64,000 nt of DNA from Lepidostoma basale (GCA_022606425.2 JAHDVF020000025.1:186001-250000), one strand, 5' to 3'. Positions 32,070-43,655 are shown, counted from the stretch's first letter. Notes: generated by a model not told the origin, from the sequence alone. Translations and numbers: made by a program.

Positions 32070-32175
32070 CTTCTTATTCTTCTTCGAGTGCCATGTCAGG
32101 TTTCCCCGACGTCCACTATCATACTGGCGTAGACCTCTCAGTCCTGTGCTAGACGAAACAACTCCCCCACCCTCA
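32070..32175 (-). mobile_element. LINE-D 3' end fragment
   Basis: CTTCTTCGAGTGCCATGTCA then a diverged match to 7565-7650. Confidence 0.55.
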
Positions 32176-32239
32176 GAATTCCGGAAAATTTGTATGCTAC
32201 TAGCATTTACTTGAGAATTAACCCCAATAAGTTGGTATT

Positions 32240-32465
32240 GTTAAAATGTATTACACAAATTTATAATCCAGTGTTACAATAATCAGGTGTTACAATAAAC
32301 TATTTTATTGTAATACTTCGTGATGAAAACATCGGTTTGGCGAAACAGCTGTCGCGACACTGTCAGTGAATAAAAATAAATTGTGATATTATAACAGTGT
32401 TATTAATTTTAACAGTAATAATGTTGAAGTATCATAGTGTTTCCACCAAAACTATGGACAATAAG
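32240..32465 (+). mobile_element. PLE-ii fragment
   Basis: GTGATGA (box damaged at its first bases), AACATCGGTTTGGC, GAAACAGCTGTCGCGACACT and the AATTGTGATATTATAACAG flank follow the order of 24170-24405. Confidence 0.6.
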
Positions 32466-33379
32466 TTGGGAAATAAAATTGATTATTTAGTCCACATGAC
32501 ATACTCGTAATATTATTATTTTCCAAATCACTTTTTTTTTAAATACAAATTGTAATGTAATATGTGACAATTGTGAATATTTTTTACATCTAGGATTCTT
32601 ATTATTTATTATATGAAAAATAGAGTTTTTTTGATTTTAAATACAGATTGGAATGGAACCACAAACTTTATATTTTATGTAAATGATATGTTTTGCCTAT
32701 CTCAGGCATTATCACATATAAATTTTATTATGCCTTAGACAAACGAACATGTTATTCACATAAAATATAAAAACTTCTAAAAAAACAGAAGTTTTCATTC
32801 GTATTAATTATTAAATATGGAGTTCAGTTATTCAAGAAAAAAAAATATTGAAGTATCGATAATAAAATAAAGTTATACTTTATTTGAAGTCAAATTAAGA
32901 TATTGTAATGTAATTTTAAACTATCAACTATTTTATTCTACAATATGAATATGAGTTGCTCTTCAAACAAAAAAAAAAAAAATTGATTATCTTGAAGATA
33001 AGATGCGTAATCACAGGATTCATTTTCTCAAAGTTTATATTTTATGCATAAAATAATACGTGCTTTTAATAATATTGATGTGTTTTTCACTCATGATTTA
33101 TTAAGTCTCTTGCTGATTTATTGAGTTTAAATACATTTGAGAATTACCATCGCGGTTCTTGGTATTTTCCGAAACCGAGTGTTTGCTTAGCGTCAAACAG
33201 CACGTTTCCGAGAGTTTTCCGTCTTTTGAGTATCGAATGTAAAACTATAAAAGTGGTTAACCGTCATTTAACAAAACAATGTTTATTAGCTGAAAGGTTT
33301 CTATTTATATAAGAAAATATATTTTGTATAAGGTATTCTGAGTGAAAGAATTACAAAAACAGAAATCAGACGCTGAACA
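32466..33379. other. PLE-vi fragment at 32690-32860; otherwise no gene
   Basis: 32690-32860 holds the inverted GATATGTTTTGCCTATCTCAGGC motif, a second GCCTTAGACAAACGAACATG motif and the CTTCTAAAAAAACAGAAGTTT / CATTCGTATTAATTATTA block. The rest is AT-rich. Confidence 0.45.
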
Positions 33380-33640
33380 AAAGTCGCCGATATCATGAAT
33401 CGGATCGCAAAATTGAAATGGCAATGGGCAGGACACGTAGCCAGACAGCCAGGTTCAAGATGGACTCCCAAAGTCTTAAAGTGGAAGCCATGGGAAAACG
33501 AAAGGGGTGTCGGTCGGCCACAGGAGAGATGGGCCGACGATATTGTTGTGGTCGCCGGGAAAAAATGGATTGAAGCGGCACAGGATAGAGAAAAATGGAG
33601 ACGGATGGAAGAGGCCTACATCTAGCAGTGAAGGTAAGGC
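33380..33640 (+). mobile_element. LINE-G (RTE-type) C-terminal fragment
   Basis: Frame 33395-33625: MNRIAKLKWQWAGHVARQPG, SRWTPKVLKWKPWENERG, VGRPQERWADDIVVVAGKKW, AAQDREKWRRMEEAYI, then a stop and an AAGAAG repeat tail to about 33667. LKWQWAGH and GRPQ.RW are typical of RTE-type ORF2 C-termini. Confidence 0.85.
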
Positions 33641-33807
33641 TAGGAAGAAGAAGAAGAAGAAGAAGAAAAAATATATTTGTATATATTAAAACGTAAAATA
33701 AAAATGCTGTCTGTTCCCATATCTTTATTCCTCAGTGTGACATATTTAAAAATTAAATTAAAAACTTTTTCACTAAGTATAAACCAATATATTTAAGTAA
33801 GTAGGTA

Positions 33808-33935
33808 CCGCCAACCGGTTTTGCTCTGTAGCGAGCTCTCTCAGGGCTATACACAAACTATATGTGTATTCAGTTTGCGTATAGCCCTGAGGAAGCTCGC
33901 TACAGAGTGAAATTGGTTTGCACTACTTACTGAAA
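33808..33935. repeat. Inverted pair, PLE-v hammerhead-like arms
   Basis: The two arms (about 33808-33860 inverted and 33875-33930) read CCCTGAG(G)A, AGCTCGCTACAGAG and a GAAATTGGTT / inverted AAAACCGGTTGG end. They are separated by only about 10 bp, so the whole is a near-perfect fold-back. Confidence 0.55.
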
Positions 33936-34974
33936 CAAAGTGGTTCATAATAAGTGAATAAGTGTTTAATTTTATCATATACTTTGTTTTGACTATGAAA
34001 ATAATATGTATATGTATTAAAACGTAAAAATATAATATATAAAAATCGAGTTAAAATAATATAAAAGGTTTTTGTTTTAATCTAATGAAGAAATCGACTT
34101 GTGTGATGCATTATAGTTTTACTTTGTAATTAGAAACAAACATTTTATTAACATAAAAATCATGATTTTTCTAATGAGACATGATCCAATTCATCAAGAT
34201 TTTAGCAATTAATACGGTTATCAGGAAGAACATTTATCAAAATAAAAACAAACTATTAGGCTTATAGAAAACCGTGCATACGGGAACGTTAAATGGGGAA
34301 TATACCCTATTTCCTTAATACATAAGTATTATATCCTGAGTATTTGCGTAACTGTGACAAGACGCAGGATGCTCATCTGTTCAGGGTGGAACCCCCCAGG
34401 GGTGTCAAGCACCCCTGTTTACTTACCTGGGAGGTACGTAACTTACTTAAAACAAATTAATTATTCAATAAGCACAGGCGAGCACGCCACCAACGAATCG
34501 GGATTTGAAATACTCACCCCCATTTTCAAACATAGACTAAGGGCTGTTCTGGCAAATATCCAAGTACCAGGAGATTATTCAATGTGTATATTATAATAGA
34601 CGCAGTACTTTGGACACTTGAAACCTTTTAGTCGGTTTTTTCAATATTAGAACATGTAACTCTATTTGTGTTGGGTTGTTTATAGAGATTTAAAAAAAAA
34701 TATTCGCATACTTGTACTTTAGTATGTGTTCAGAGGATTCTAACTAAAAGGAATATATAAAACAAATTTAAAAAAAAAAACTTTGTTTTTACGTCAACTT
34801 ATTGCATTCATAAAATACATGTTTATGATGGCATTCATCCATCTTTTGTGCAATTATCTAAGCTTTCTTTTTTAAATCATAACCTGTTATTATATAGTTT
34901 AATAAATTGCTCTTTATTGGGTTATCCAAAAAACGTACGTCCATAATTATTATTATTTTGTTGAATAGTTGATT
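33936..34974. other. No supported gene; unclassified 80-codon frame at 34354-34596
   Basis: 34354-34596 is open and more GC-rich (PPGVSSTPVYLPGRYV) but has no motif I recognise. The reverse strand shows a donor-like CAG|GTAAGT at about 34424-34432 without a matching exon. Confidence 0.3.
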
Positions 34975-35140
34975 CTAATGAGACATGATAGTAAGCTAAT
35001 CTATCGCCATTTAATCATCATATGATTTCTACACATGACCAAAATCAAAGTAACAATGGGGTCTCCGGGAATCGAACCCGGAACCTTCAGTGCGGCAGTC
35101 ATAGCACTTGACTCGCCTATGAAGGTCGTTTTAGATATAT
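34975..35140 (-). mobile_element. tRNA-derived SINE (inverted copy)
   Basis: The minus strand has GACCTTCATAGGCGAGTCAA, a B box GGTTCGATTCCCGGAGA and, downstream, CATGTG..ATGATT and GGCGATAGATTAGCTTAC. Same family as 38060-38337. Confidence 0.65.
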
Positions 35141-35589
35141 ACGTATACATTTAAAACAAAATAAAAAGAGAAATAAGATTTACTTACATAAAACTTTAAA
35201 AGAAAAACCTTTAAAAGGGTTTTTTTATCTCTGAAGTAAAAAAAATTTAACAAAAAAGTTATTTATCTTTGTTATTAAATTAAGAAAAGTTAGTCAAAAA
35301 TTTAAAAACTATGTTATTTCATTATTGAAATACACAAATGATTTCTTAACAATACGGCTTTTTATTATTTTAAACGTTTTACTTCCAAGAACAATACTTA
35401 AATACGAGTAGAAAAAAACAATTCTTCCAAAAATGGTAATATAGTTTTTACAAAGGCCTTTAATAAAAGCTAGGTTAAATTCTGTGATATTCCCTTCTCG
35501 GGAACATTTTGTATTATTTTGAGATACTTTAACGAAAAATAATTTTAACAAAGGTGGTCGGTGATTTATTTCCTTAAATACTTCGTTTA
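35141..35589. other. AT-rich, no feature seen
   Basis: No motif in any frame that I can support. Confidence 0.4.
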
Positions 35590-35925
35590 AATGATGGTGT
35601 CATGAACAAAATAATGAAAGGATCATTATGATGGTTTGGACATATGGAAAGAATGAATGAAGAAAGAATGGTAAAAAAATTATATGTTAATGATGTAAAT
35701 GAAACCAGAAATAGAGGAAGACCGAGGAAAAGGTGGCACGATCAAATAAATCAAATATTGAATATCGGCCATGCGAGAAGTCGTAGAAATCGACGCGCGT
35801 GCATGACACGATGTATGAATGTTGAGGAAGCGAGATCAATATGTCAGGAAAGAAAAGTGTGGCAGTCCATTCTTTCTGCCAACCCCTTCGGTAAGACGGC
35901 GAGATGGTAAGTAAGTTAGGTAGTT
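35590..35925 (+). mobile_element. LINE-A 3' copy (left of tail-to-tail pair)
   Basis: Frame 35644-35910: MERMNEERMVKKLYVNDVNE, TRNRGRPRKRWHDQINQ, RRNRRACMTRCMNVEEARS, then QSILSANPFGKTARW and a short TAAGT tail. Confidence 0.85.
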
Positions 35926-35934
35926 ACTTCGTTT

Positions 35935-36395
35935 AAATAACTAATTAACCACCACCCTGTTTGTCAGACGGCGTAGGCAAAAAAATAGACCAACACATTG
36001 TTTTTTTCCCAACATACTCGTACTTCCCTCGCTTCCTCAACATTAAGATCGTGCCATGCACGGACTTGGATTTATTCTACACCTCACGTGGCCGGGATTT
36101 TTATTTGATTTGATCTAACCAAGTTTTTGCCGTACGTCGTCTATTTTTTGTTCTATTTACATAGTTTAAAATATTTTGTAATCGCTATTTTTCTATTCAT
36201 TGTCCTTCTTAATGACCGTTTCATTATTTTGTCCATAACACTTTCATTCGCACTGTATTCGCTTCTTATATTTGCAATTGACAGTGAATCATATTTTATC
36301 ATTCGTCATTTTATATCATACATTATTCTAAGGAATCTCATTTCTACTGCAAATATTCTACTTTTATGCTTCTTTGCCAGTTGCCTGCATACAAA
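35935..36395 (-). mobile_element. LINE-A 3' copy (right of tail-to-tail pair)
   Basis: Strongly diverged inverted LINE-A from TTAACCACCACCC through LNVEEARE, PRHVRCR, and RRLFRIMYDIK to KQLAKKHKSR. It meets the preceding copy tail to tail. Confidence 0.65.
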
Positions 36396-36554
36396 AATAT
36401 ATATTAATGATTTAAAGTTACTATATTAATTTTACTTTCAATGCGTTTTTTAATAATTATTAAGTGTTTAAAAAAGTGTTAGTTTCAATAATAATAAATC
36501 AACCCGACTGAAGATGTTTTTGTAAAAAAATATGAAAATTCATATATTGTTATT

Positions 36555-36690
36555 ATAATAATTCTCGTTGTATGAATGTGTAGTAAACTAGAGAGGGGTG
36601 CCAGGATATATTAGTGTGGCGGTCCATTCTCTCTGTCTACCCCTGCGTAGAAACGGCTTGTTGGTTTGTTTGTTTGTTTGTTTGTTCATT
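36555..36690 (+). mobile_element. LINE-A terminal fragment with (TTTG)n tail
   Basis: GTATGAATGTG..AGAGAGG then GTGCCAGGATATATTAGTGT and GGTCCATTCTCTCTGTCTAC are the end of LINE-A. The tail is (TTTG)n at about 36661-36686, not TTAG. Confidence 0.75.
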
Positions 36691-37444
36691 AATAGTTTAA
36701 GAATCGGCTCTAGGAAAGCTCACGATTAAACCTATACTTACTTGATGGGAGTCTAAGGGTTTTAGTCTCTTAGACCATAAATCGTTTAAAATTCGTATAT
36801 TTAAATTGAAACAATTTTTTGATAGGTACGTTGTCATTTAAAGTTGATTAAATGACTGTAAAATGATATTTATATTGAATTATTATTTTCAACCCTGCGG
36901 CTTTCTTGGTTTACTTTTAAAAGCGTATTTGTGGAACAGTGCAAACAGGATATTGCTTTCAATATCCGTTGAAACAAAATTTATGAATTCATTTCCACAA
37001 AACGTCAGGCGAATCGACGTTTGCAACCTTATTCCTGCTCCGAGACAGCTATATTTAATACTTAGTTTAAGGCCTTTTGACGTTTCCTGTAAGTCAGTGG
37101 CACAGAATTCGTAGGGCCTTTAAATAAATTAAGGTCATTGCCATTTAATACCAACAAGAACTTTGTAACGTCTGATATACTCGTAAACTAAATTTTTGGT
37201 TATTTATATAAACGATTGGTTATTTATAAATCGATCTACTGATAATAAAGGTGTGTTATTTTCGAATAGTGAATGAAATACACATGTTTAATTTCTAAAT
37301 TGATGAACGAAATAAAATATTTGATGATATATTTCAAATTTTGTGTTACAGGAGATATTATGATTTTATTAAATAATAAATAATTCATAAGTTCATTAAA
37401 TGGTTTGACTAATTTATATTAACTGTAAATATAAAAAACATTAT
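36691..37444. other. No supported gene
   Basis: 36880-37110 is somewhat GC-richer and open for 83 codons, but without a motif or repeat partner. Confidence 0.35.
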
Positions 37445-37620
37445 ATTTTTTATGGAACGTGTACGTGCAGAGGATGGATCCCACCAGAATCCCACACGCT
37501 GTGGCGCATCAGATTCCTGCCGGCTACCGTCCCCACAACGATGGAGGGATAGCTGGGAGTCAACCTCCCAAGAGATGCCAGCCTGATTACAGGAACAGAC
37601 CAAGGTCTAAAAGAAGAAGA
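37445..37620 (+). mobile_element. LINE-K-type 3' end
   Basis: VQRMDPTRIPHAVAHQIPAG then GSQPPKRCQ and an AAGAAGAAG tail. The form matches the HVQIMDTTRLPYIALHNQ / GRPPKRC end at 27546-27650. Confidence 0.7.
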
Positions 37621-37674
37621 AACAGAAAACATTTTTTTGGATATTTACAACTAAAAATACTTAACATCATATTG

Positions 37675-37920
37675 TTTCTCCCGAAGGGGTAAGTAGAAAG
37701 AATGGACCGCCAACCTGTTATTTCATGAGATGGTTATCTAGTCTTCTGAAAATTCCAATATCGTGTAATGTGTGAACCTCAATTTACCCGTCTCCTGACG
37801 GGGTCAAAATTAAACATTAAATTACCTTGACCCAACACATTATCCTCGGTCTTACTCTATTATGTGCACTATTCACATCGTTAATGCTTGCTTTTTTCAC
37901 CATTATTTCTTTACTAATTA
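37675..37920 (-). mobile_element. LINE-A terminal fragment, very degenerate
   Basis: TTCTCCCGAAGGGGTAAGTA then AAAGAATGGACCGCC is the inverted terminal block. Later only ATCGTGTAATG and CGGTCTTACTC pieces align. Confidence 0.5.
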
Positions 37921-38059
37921 TCGTCTTGCGTCCAAAAAATTTCAACAAGAGGTTAGTTATAGATTTTTAAATGATTAAAATTTTAAGTGTTCAATTGAAA
38001 AAACTTTGTTTTATGTATAACAATTGTGTAAAGGTTCGAAAAATCACGGAAACTTGACA

Positions 38060-38292
38060 TTTCGACGACCTTCGTGGCAGAGTGGTAAGAGCTCTGATTC
38101 CCATTCCGAAGGTTCTGGGTTCGATTCCCGGCGATGGCAGTGTGATTGTCACACTGTCTTTGGTCTGGTGTAGAATTCTCGTGACAATAAAATGGCGATA
38201 GATTGGCTACCTGTCACATGTCACGAGAATCAATATATCAGCTTAAAAAACAATCGTATACTGTAATTGGGTTCAAGCGACCTGTTGTATAC

Positions 38293-38337
<45 letters not shown>
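38060..38337 (+). mobile_element. tRNA-derived SINE, full copy with poly-A
   Basis: The best SINE copy: head CGACCTTCGTGGCAGAGTGG (A box), GGTTCGATTCCCGGCGATGG (B box) and body GTGATTGTCACACTGTCTTT, TGTAGAATTCTCGTG, GGCGATAGATTGGCTACC, TCACGAGAATCAAT. It ends in about 40 A (38297-38336). RNA polymerase III transcription and LINE-driven copying are known for such elements. Confidence 0.85.
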
Positions 38338-38339
<2 letters not shown>

Positions 38340-38342
<3 letters not shown>

Positions 38343-38482
38343 TATTATTGCAACACCTGATGATGTCAACATAGGTTGACGAAACAGCTGTTGCGTTAAA
38401 TAAAAATACAATTGTGAAACATAAAACGAAGTTTGTGTGAAATGTTAAAGTATCACAGTGTTTTGGCCGAAACAATGGACGA
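38340..38482 (+). mobile_element. PLE-ii fragment; best hammerhead-like motif of this type
   Basis: Box CTGATGA (38357-38363), perfect 6-bp stem II GTCAAC/GTTGAC (38365-38370, 38375-38380), GAAA (38381-38384), palindrome ACAGCTGT (38384-38391), then T38392. Stem I: AACAC (38352-38356) with GCGTT (38393-38397), four of five pairs. One extra T between box and stem II. It abuts the SINE poly-A. Confidence 0.6.
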
Positions 38483-40121
38483 TAAAATTTTAAATATAAA
38501 CAAGAGTTTAATAAAAAATTACTTCAAAACATTAATGTAAAAGACAAAAAAGCCTTTTTATGTAGAAAAAATAGTATATAATATTAAAGAAATAGTTTTT
38601 TTTCTAGAAAATTTATTATATTTAATGGGAGTGATAAGTTACGCGCCTTGCTAAGGTGAAATAAAACTATTACAATATATTATTTAATGTAAATAAACTT
38701 CTAGTCAGCAGATATTTTCATGAATATTAAATATTGATATGATTTTTATAATAATGTCCAAGACACAATATATAAAAAAAACATATGTTTTATTTGAATA
38801 ACCAATAAATACATTTACACATATTGTTTTAATATTTATAAATTTGTATTTCACGTTAAAAATAAATTAGAAGTTACCAACCTAAGTTCAAAAGCTCAAA
38901 AAGTAATATTATCATTCCATGTATATGGGTTGTAAAAAAGTTCTTAATTTAAACACCGACGCCGAACCTAGATCGCAGCAGTAACCCTGCACCGACCGCC
39001 GGTACTGAGACAAGATTCCATTCCGGTTGATGTAAGAAGGCAACAGACTGTGAAGGGTAAAGGGATCGGGCCCGTAGGACCCTCCACTCGAGAGATAATC
39101 ATCACGTTTGAGTCCTGTATCCGCCGCTCCTGATATTCCGATATCCTTATATCCGGCAGATCGGGTAACGTGTATGAAATCAACTGTGTTTATTGGAGAA
39201 AGGTCACATCACGGAAAAATCTGCTGACAAAGAAAATTGATTCGAAAATATTTTGTTACTCCCTGTCAAACATAATTTAAGAAATATTTTACAATTACAT
39301 TCTTTTTTAGATATGTATTTTATTGAACCTTTTAACCACGATGAAAGCAATAATAGTCTATCTGGTGGACGGATGACATTATCCAACTTACGATTAATAG
39401 TAAGTCAAAGAAAGATAATGTTGGAAAAGTTTATAAGAGTCCTATATTCAACAGTGGAGAAAAATTGGCTGAAAAGAAGACGAAAAAGATAATAAGTAAT
39501 AAACTAGTTTGAATAAATTTTAAAGGTCAGGGTATCTGCTCAATATAAAACAACTTTTAGTCCTAGTTAGTGTCCCCCTGTGTGTGCGGAGTCACCCATT
39601 TATTTAGAATTCAAAGATGTAATTAAACGTTCACTGGTTTGTCATGTATATCCTACTCAAATACTTCTAACTCTATTGTTTTTTTTCCCTAAAGTTACTC
39701 TCTTCCACCCGTAACTGTGTCACGACTTCCTTACACTATTAATTTCAAGATTTTTGCTTTATATTCCCTTACAGATAAAATGATTGTATTGGCTGTATAT
39801 ACCATGTGTTTGTGTTTAAGTGCAGGGCATAGAAGGAGAAAAAAAGAGTAGCTTAGATGTTGCCTGGTCTCTCTTTGATTTTCGTATATGAAATAACAAC
39901 TAATGTCAGTAATTGAAGGGGGACGGGCCTAGGAAGTGAATGAGCGAGGCTGACGAAATGGCATCGCTGCGCCCTATAACAGCCTCGGGTAAGCGGTGGG
40001 TACCCCTTATATGTCTTGTTCTAGTTAGTGTCAAATACCGGTCTCTGGGCTATGGCAAGCGAACAATTTAACAAATAACAAGCCGGTCACTCTCTTAGAC
40101 GTAACCCAGTCTGCATCACTG

Positions 40122-40125
<4 letters not shown>
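38483..40125. other. No supported gene; unclassified GC-rich frames
   Basis: 38955-39185 (minus, 71 codons) and 39253-39490 (plus) are open, and the first is GC-rich. I recognise neither. CTAGTTAGTGTC occurs at about 39570 and 40022. Probably unrecognised repeats. Confidence 0.3.

Positions 40126-40213
<88 letters not shown>
40126..40213. repeat. (GA)n microsatellite
   Basis: Uninterrupted GA dinucleotide run of about 88 bp. Confidence 0.97.
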
Positions 40214-40216
<3 letters not shown>

Positions 40217-40239
40217 AAAACCATCTGGAGGATCAAATC

Positions 40240-40410
40240 ACATCAAATCAAATAAGTTTATTTTTCTCAAAAGACAAAACATACATTTTTACAGTTTAAG
40301 GCATCTATTTGCGAAAAGGTAAAATACCAGGAACGCTTGATAGGTGGATCAACTTTATGAAGACAAGATATTTTCTAAAGTCAATAGTAGTTGTCTTCTC
40401 AACGTTCTTC
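40240..40410 (-). mobile_element. LINE-E 3' end
   Basis: The ATCAAATCAAAT tail then AAGTTTATTTTTCTCAAAAG and GGCATCTATT match 7960-8060 and 60340-60420. Ends after the first codons of the ORF end. Confidence 0.7.
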
Positions 40411-40429
40411 TGTCACTAATATGTAATAC

Positions 40430-40545
40430 AATAAAATATTTAACCTCTAGAAAACATAATGTCTTAGACGGACGAACCATGTTATTCACATAAAATATAA
40501 TAAAACTTTTTTACGTTCACATGGAGATCAGAGTAATTTTTTTAA
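40430..40545 (+). mobile_element. PLE-vi fragment
   Basis: AATGTCTTAGACGGACGAACCATGTTATT then CACATAAAATATAATAAAAC, the PLE-vi order. It is followed directly by a LINE-F end. Confidence 0.45.
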
Positions 40546-40559
40546 GGACTCTCTAAAAG

Positions 40560-40870
40560 TAAACCTCCGAATGACTAACATCGACAGTGAATACTGGGAA
40601 GAGACTGCAGAAGACAGACCCAGGTGGAAAATAACAGTACATGAAGTCACACAGAACTTTGAAGCACAACGCAAAGACAACTCCGCAAAGAGAAGGAGTA
40701 GGTTAAAGAAGAGCATAAGGAGACGGTGGTGTTTCCATCGCCAACCTCTTCACCTGCTCGAGGTTCCCCAGAGTGTGTGGGTCCAGAAATGCGCTCTTTA
40801 GCCACATGCAGACCCACAACCGCGAAGGACAGTCTTCCTCGGACAACAGGGATAGACGACGACGATGATG
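40560..40870 (+). mobile_element. LINE-F 3' end
   Basis: Frame 40571-40801: YWEETAEDRPRWKITVHEVT, QNFEAQRKDNSAKRRSR. Past shifts comes SHMQTHNREGQSSS, the end of the finger tail, then GAC repeats. Related to 11285-12000. Confidence 0.8.
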
Positions 40871-41508
40871 AATAAAACTTCTAGAAAACAGACTTTTCAT
40901 TTGTATTAATTATAATAACATTTCTAGAAAATAAACGTTTTCATTTGTATTAATTATTAGTTAAAATGGAGTTTTACATCACTGTTCAAGAAATAATAAA
41001 TAAGTAACGTACAGTTTTTACATTCAAGTACATATATATGACGGAGTATATTGATTATTTGAGCAGTGTCTTTTTTACGTGGTTATTACATTTACAATAC
41101 AAGTTCTTAACCTTCACTACTTTTACATTTAACCGTTTTTACCTTTGATCACGTCTCGCGCGTTCTTCTGAAACACGTCTGAACAATATCCACGCGTAAA
41201 CTTTTCTCTTAATATTCCCAAATTTTCTTGTGAGATTAAACACAGAATATGAAGCGTGAATGATAAAGTGATATTTAACCACTAGTTTAATACTACGGCA
41301 TTCGTAAGTAAGTAGACACAAATATGAATAATTTAGTATGAACGTGATAAATTTGTTATTACGTGTACATTTTACAATATAAAATAACACCAATTCAAGA
41401 TTTGAAATGAATCTAATATTTTAAAAAAGGAATTGCAAACAAAGTCTGACTAGTTAAGAAAATAACAAACCCTATTTATTTGTTTTTTTTTTTTTTAAAT
41501 ATACTCAC
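40871..41508. other. PLE-vi blocks to 41010, then no feature
   Basis: 40871-41010 repeats the AATAAAACTTCTAGAAAACA / TTTTCATTTGTATTAATTAT / GTTCAAGAAATAATAAATAA blocks. 41011-41508 shows nothing I can support. Confidence 0.45.
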
Positions 41509-42230
41509 TTACTTACTTCCTATGGCCACACAACTCTTAAAAGTTTTAGCCTTCTTGATGATTTTCCCCCAAGCTCCTCGATCTTGGGCCTTTTGCTCCC
41601 AGGAGTCTGATTCGCCTAACCTACCCAGATCAGCTAGAACATTGTCCATTAGGCGCTGTCTAGGCCTTCCTAGAGGTCTTAATCCAGTCGGTCTAGACGG
41701 GTACAGGGTCTTTATTGTTCTGGTCTCATCGGCTCGGCATGCGTGCCCAATCCATGCGAGGCGACCGGCTCTCATGGTGCTCATTATAAGGGGCTGCTGG
41801 GTCATCGTACGGAACTCTTTGTTGGTCCTATGCCTCCGGACTAACAAAGAGTTAGAGACCTCAACACCGGGTCTGGGTCCCAGGATCATTCTAAGTATCC
41901 TATTCTCAAACCAGTAGATTCTTTATTGTTCTTTTAGAGTCATTGTCCACGACTCAGAACTATATGTCACCACTGGCTTGATGATGGTGCTATAAATACG
42001 CAGCTTGGTGTTTCTGGACTTAAGGAACGTCCTCAAGGAGGCTGCAGCTCATAGGCCTTTTTGAATTCTGTGTTCCATCTCCGAGTGCATATCGTTGGAT
42101 TCCGACATGACCGTACAGAGATAAGCGAACCCTCTGACATGCTCAATTTTATCTACCTCCATGGAAATATCTCTCAGTGGTGAGGCTAGGCCATTATTAT
42201 TCCTGGAAACAAGCATCCACTTGGTCTTAT
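41509..42230 (-). pseudogene. LINE-I RT C-terminal fragment
   Basis: Minus-strand blocks in order: TKWMLVSRN (about 42225), FAYLCTVMSESNDMHSEMEH, RTFLKSRNTKLRIYSTIIKP, VVTYSSESWTMTLKEQ and a stop. Then an open frame 41889-41509 with MILGPRPGVEVSN, MRAGRLAWIGHACRADETRT, GLRPLGRPRQRLMDNV and AQDRGAWGKIIKKAKTF. This is the region downstream of a LINE RT core. Two stops break the first half. It abuts a SINE at 42231. Confidence 0.8.
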
Positions 42231-42410
42231 TCCGGGTTCGATTCCCGGCGATGGCAGTGTGATTGTCACACTAAATTTGATTGGGTGCAGAATTCACGTG
42301 TGAGTAAAATAGCGATAGATTAGCTACCTATCAAATGTCATGAAAATCAAAATGATAGCTTTATCCTTTACATCGATTGTGCTCGCGCTGTAATGAAGAG
42401 TGATTGAACC
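42231..42410 (+). mobile_element. tRNA-derived SINE, head-truncated
   Basis: Starts at the B box (CGGGTTCGATTCCCGGCGAT) and continues through GTGATTGTCACAC, GGGTGCAGAATTCACGTG, GCGATAGATTAGCTACC and ATCGATTGTGCTCGCGCTGT to an (ATA/ATT)n tail. The A box is missing, replaced by LINE-I sequence. Confidence 0.8.
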
Positions 42411-43139
42411 AAATAATAATAATTATTATTATTGTAATAAAATAATAACAATAAAAGTTATAATAATAATAATCATAATAATTAAAAAAAATATATATAA
42501 AAAAATTGTGTTGTGATGAAGTGTGTTTCAATGTTATTCAAAAGGAGAATTCAAGAAACACCAAGTGAAGGGGAGTAGAGAAAAATATCTAAATTTCTTA
42601 AAATCTTAAATGGACGGAGCGACCTATTTAAATTTCCAGATAAAATCCATCCGAGAATCAAAATTCTGGAGCCGTTCGCTTCCTCGGAAATATTTAACCT
42701 CTGTGAGTTACCACTAAAGTTCTCAGACGCTCATTGACTGAGGAAATCGCCGAGTCAGGTCGTTTGGATGCAAATATCCGAAGACCCGGCTCGATACTGG
42801 GGCCACGTGAAAAATTGGAATGAAACTTTCACCATTTGGAACCAGATTCCAGGAAATTTCTGCCGTTTTATTGAAGGATGTGCCGGTTTGCGAAATTTTA
42901 TGTAAGATTTTTTTTCTGTTATGTCTGTGTTCTCGTTTGATGTGTTTTTAAATGCTTTAGAATTGGTACAATTTGGTTTTATTTATTACAGACGAGAAGA
43001 CAAAGAAAGTCAATAAGAAGTTTTACAGTTACATTGTTTGTGTTCTGTTACCTTAACAATGATGTTATCTTATTCTTATTCTTCTTTCTGTAGATCTTGC
43101 AATCAGACATTTTATCAATTTTGGTCATGTTATGAAGAA
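42411..43139. other. Low-copy island 42540-42910; no gene
   Basis: 42540-42910 is more GC-balanced, has no partner in the window and no open frame with a motif. It could be host non-coding DNA. Confidence 0.35.
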
Positions 43140-43655
43140 TTGAAGTTGCACGAGCTGCATTTAATAAAATGAGAACATCATTTTGTAACGATAATCTTAA
43201 CTTGAAACTCCGACAAAAAATGATTAAATGTTGCATATGGTCTGTTCTACTATATGGCTGCGAAACCTGGACTCTGAAAGTGAATGTAATGAACCGGTTG
43301 GAAGCGTTCGAGATGTGGATATACCGCAGAATGCTCCGTATACCGAATGGACCGATAGGGTCAGTAATGCAGACGTACTGCAGAGATCCAAAGCCAATAG
43401 AGAGCTGTTGTCAAGTGTGAAAATTAGAAAGATCTCATATTTGGGTCATGTGCTAAGGGGAGAAAAATATCACCTCTTTCGACTGATATTAATGGGTAAA
43501 GTGGAGGAACGTCGGAGAGTTGGTAGAAGGCAGCTGTCCTGGCTGCAAAACATCAAAGAGTGGACAGGAATAACAATAGTTCAGAACCTGTTTCAAATGG
43601 CGCAGGATAGAGATGCCTTTGCTGTAGTGATCGCCAACGTTGGGGGGACCTGACA
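43140..43655 (+). pseudogene. LINE-D ORF2 C-terminal part, one frameshift
   Basis: 43169-43360 reads RTSFCNDNLNLKLRQKMIKC, SVLLYGCETWTLKVNVMNRL and EAFEMWIYRRMLRIP. Frame +1 then continues from about 43345 to 43653: DRVSNADVLQRSKANRELLS, KIRKISYLGHVLRGEKYHLF, RRRVGRRQLSWLQNIKEWTG and VVIANVGGT. Only one shift separates the halves. The RT core is absent. Confidence 0.85.

Noticed and set aside
34354..34596. Possible host exon (80 codons; donor-like CAGGTAAGT on the other strand)
   Set aside because: No motif, no partner exon, and donor and frame are on opposite strands.
38060..38160. Possible tRNA gene (A and B boxes)
   Set aside because: No acceptor or anticodon arm; same unit occurs six times with a common non-tRNA body and a poly-A tail: a SINE.
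40126..40213. (GA)n as a regulatory element
   Set aside because: Plain microsatellite with no neighbouring gene.
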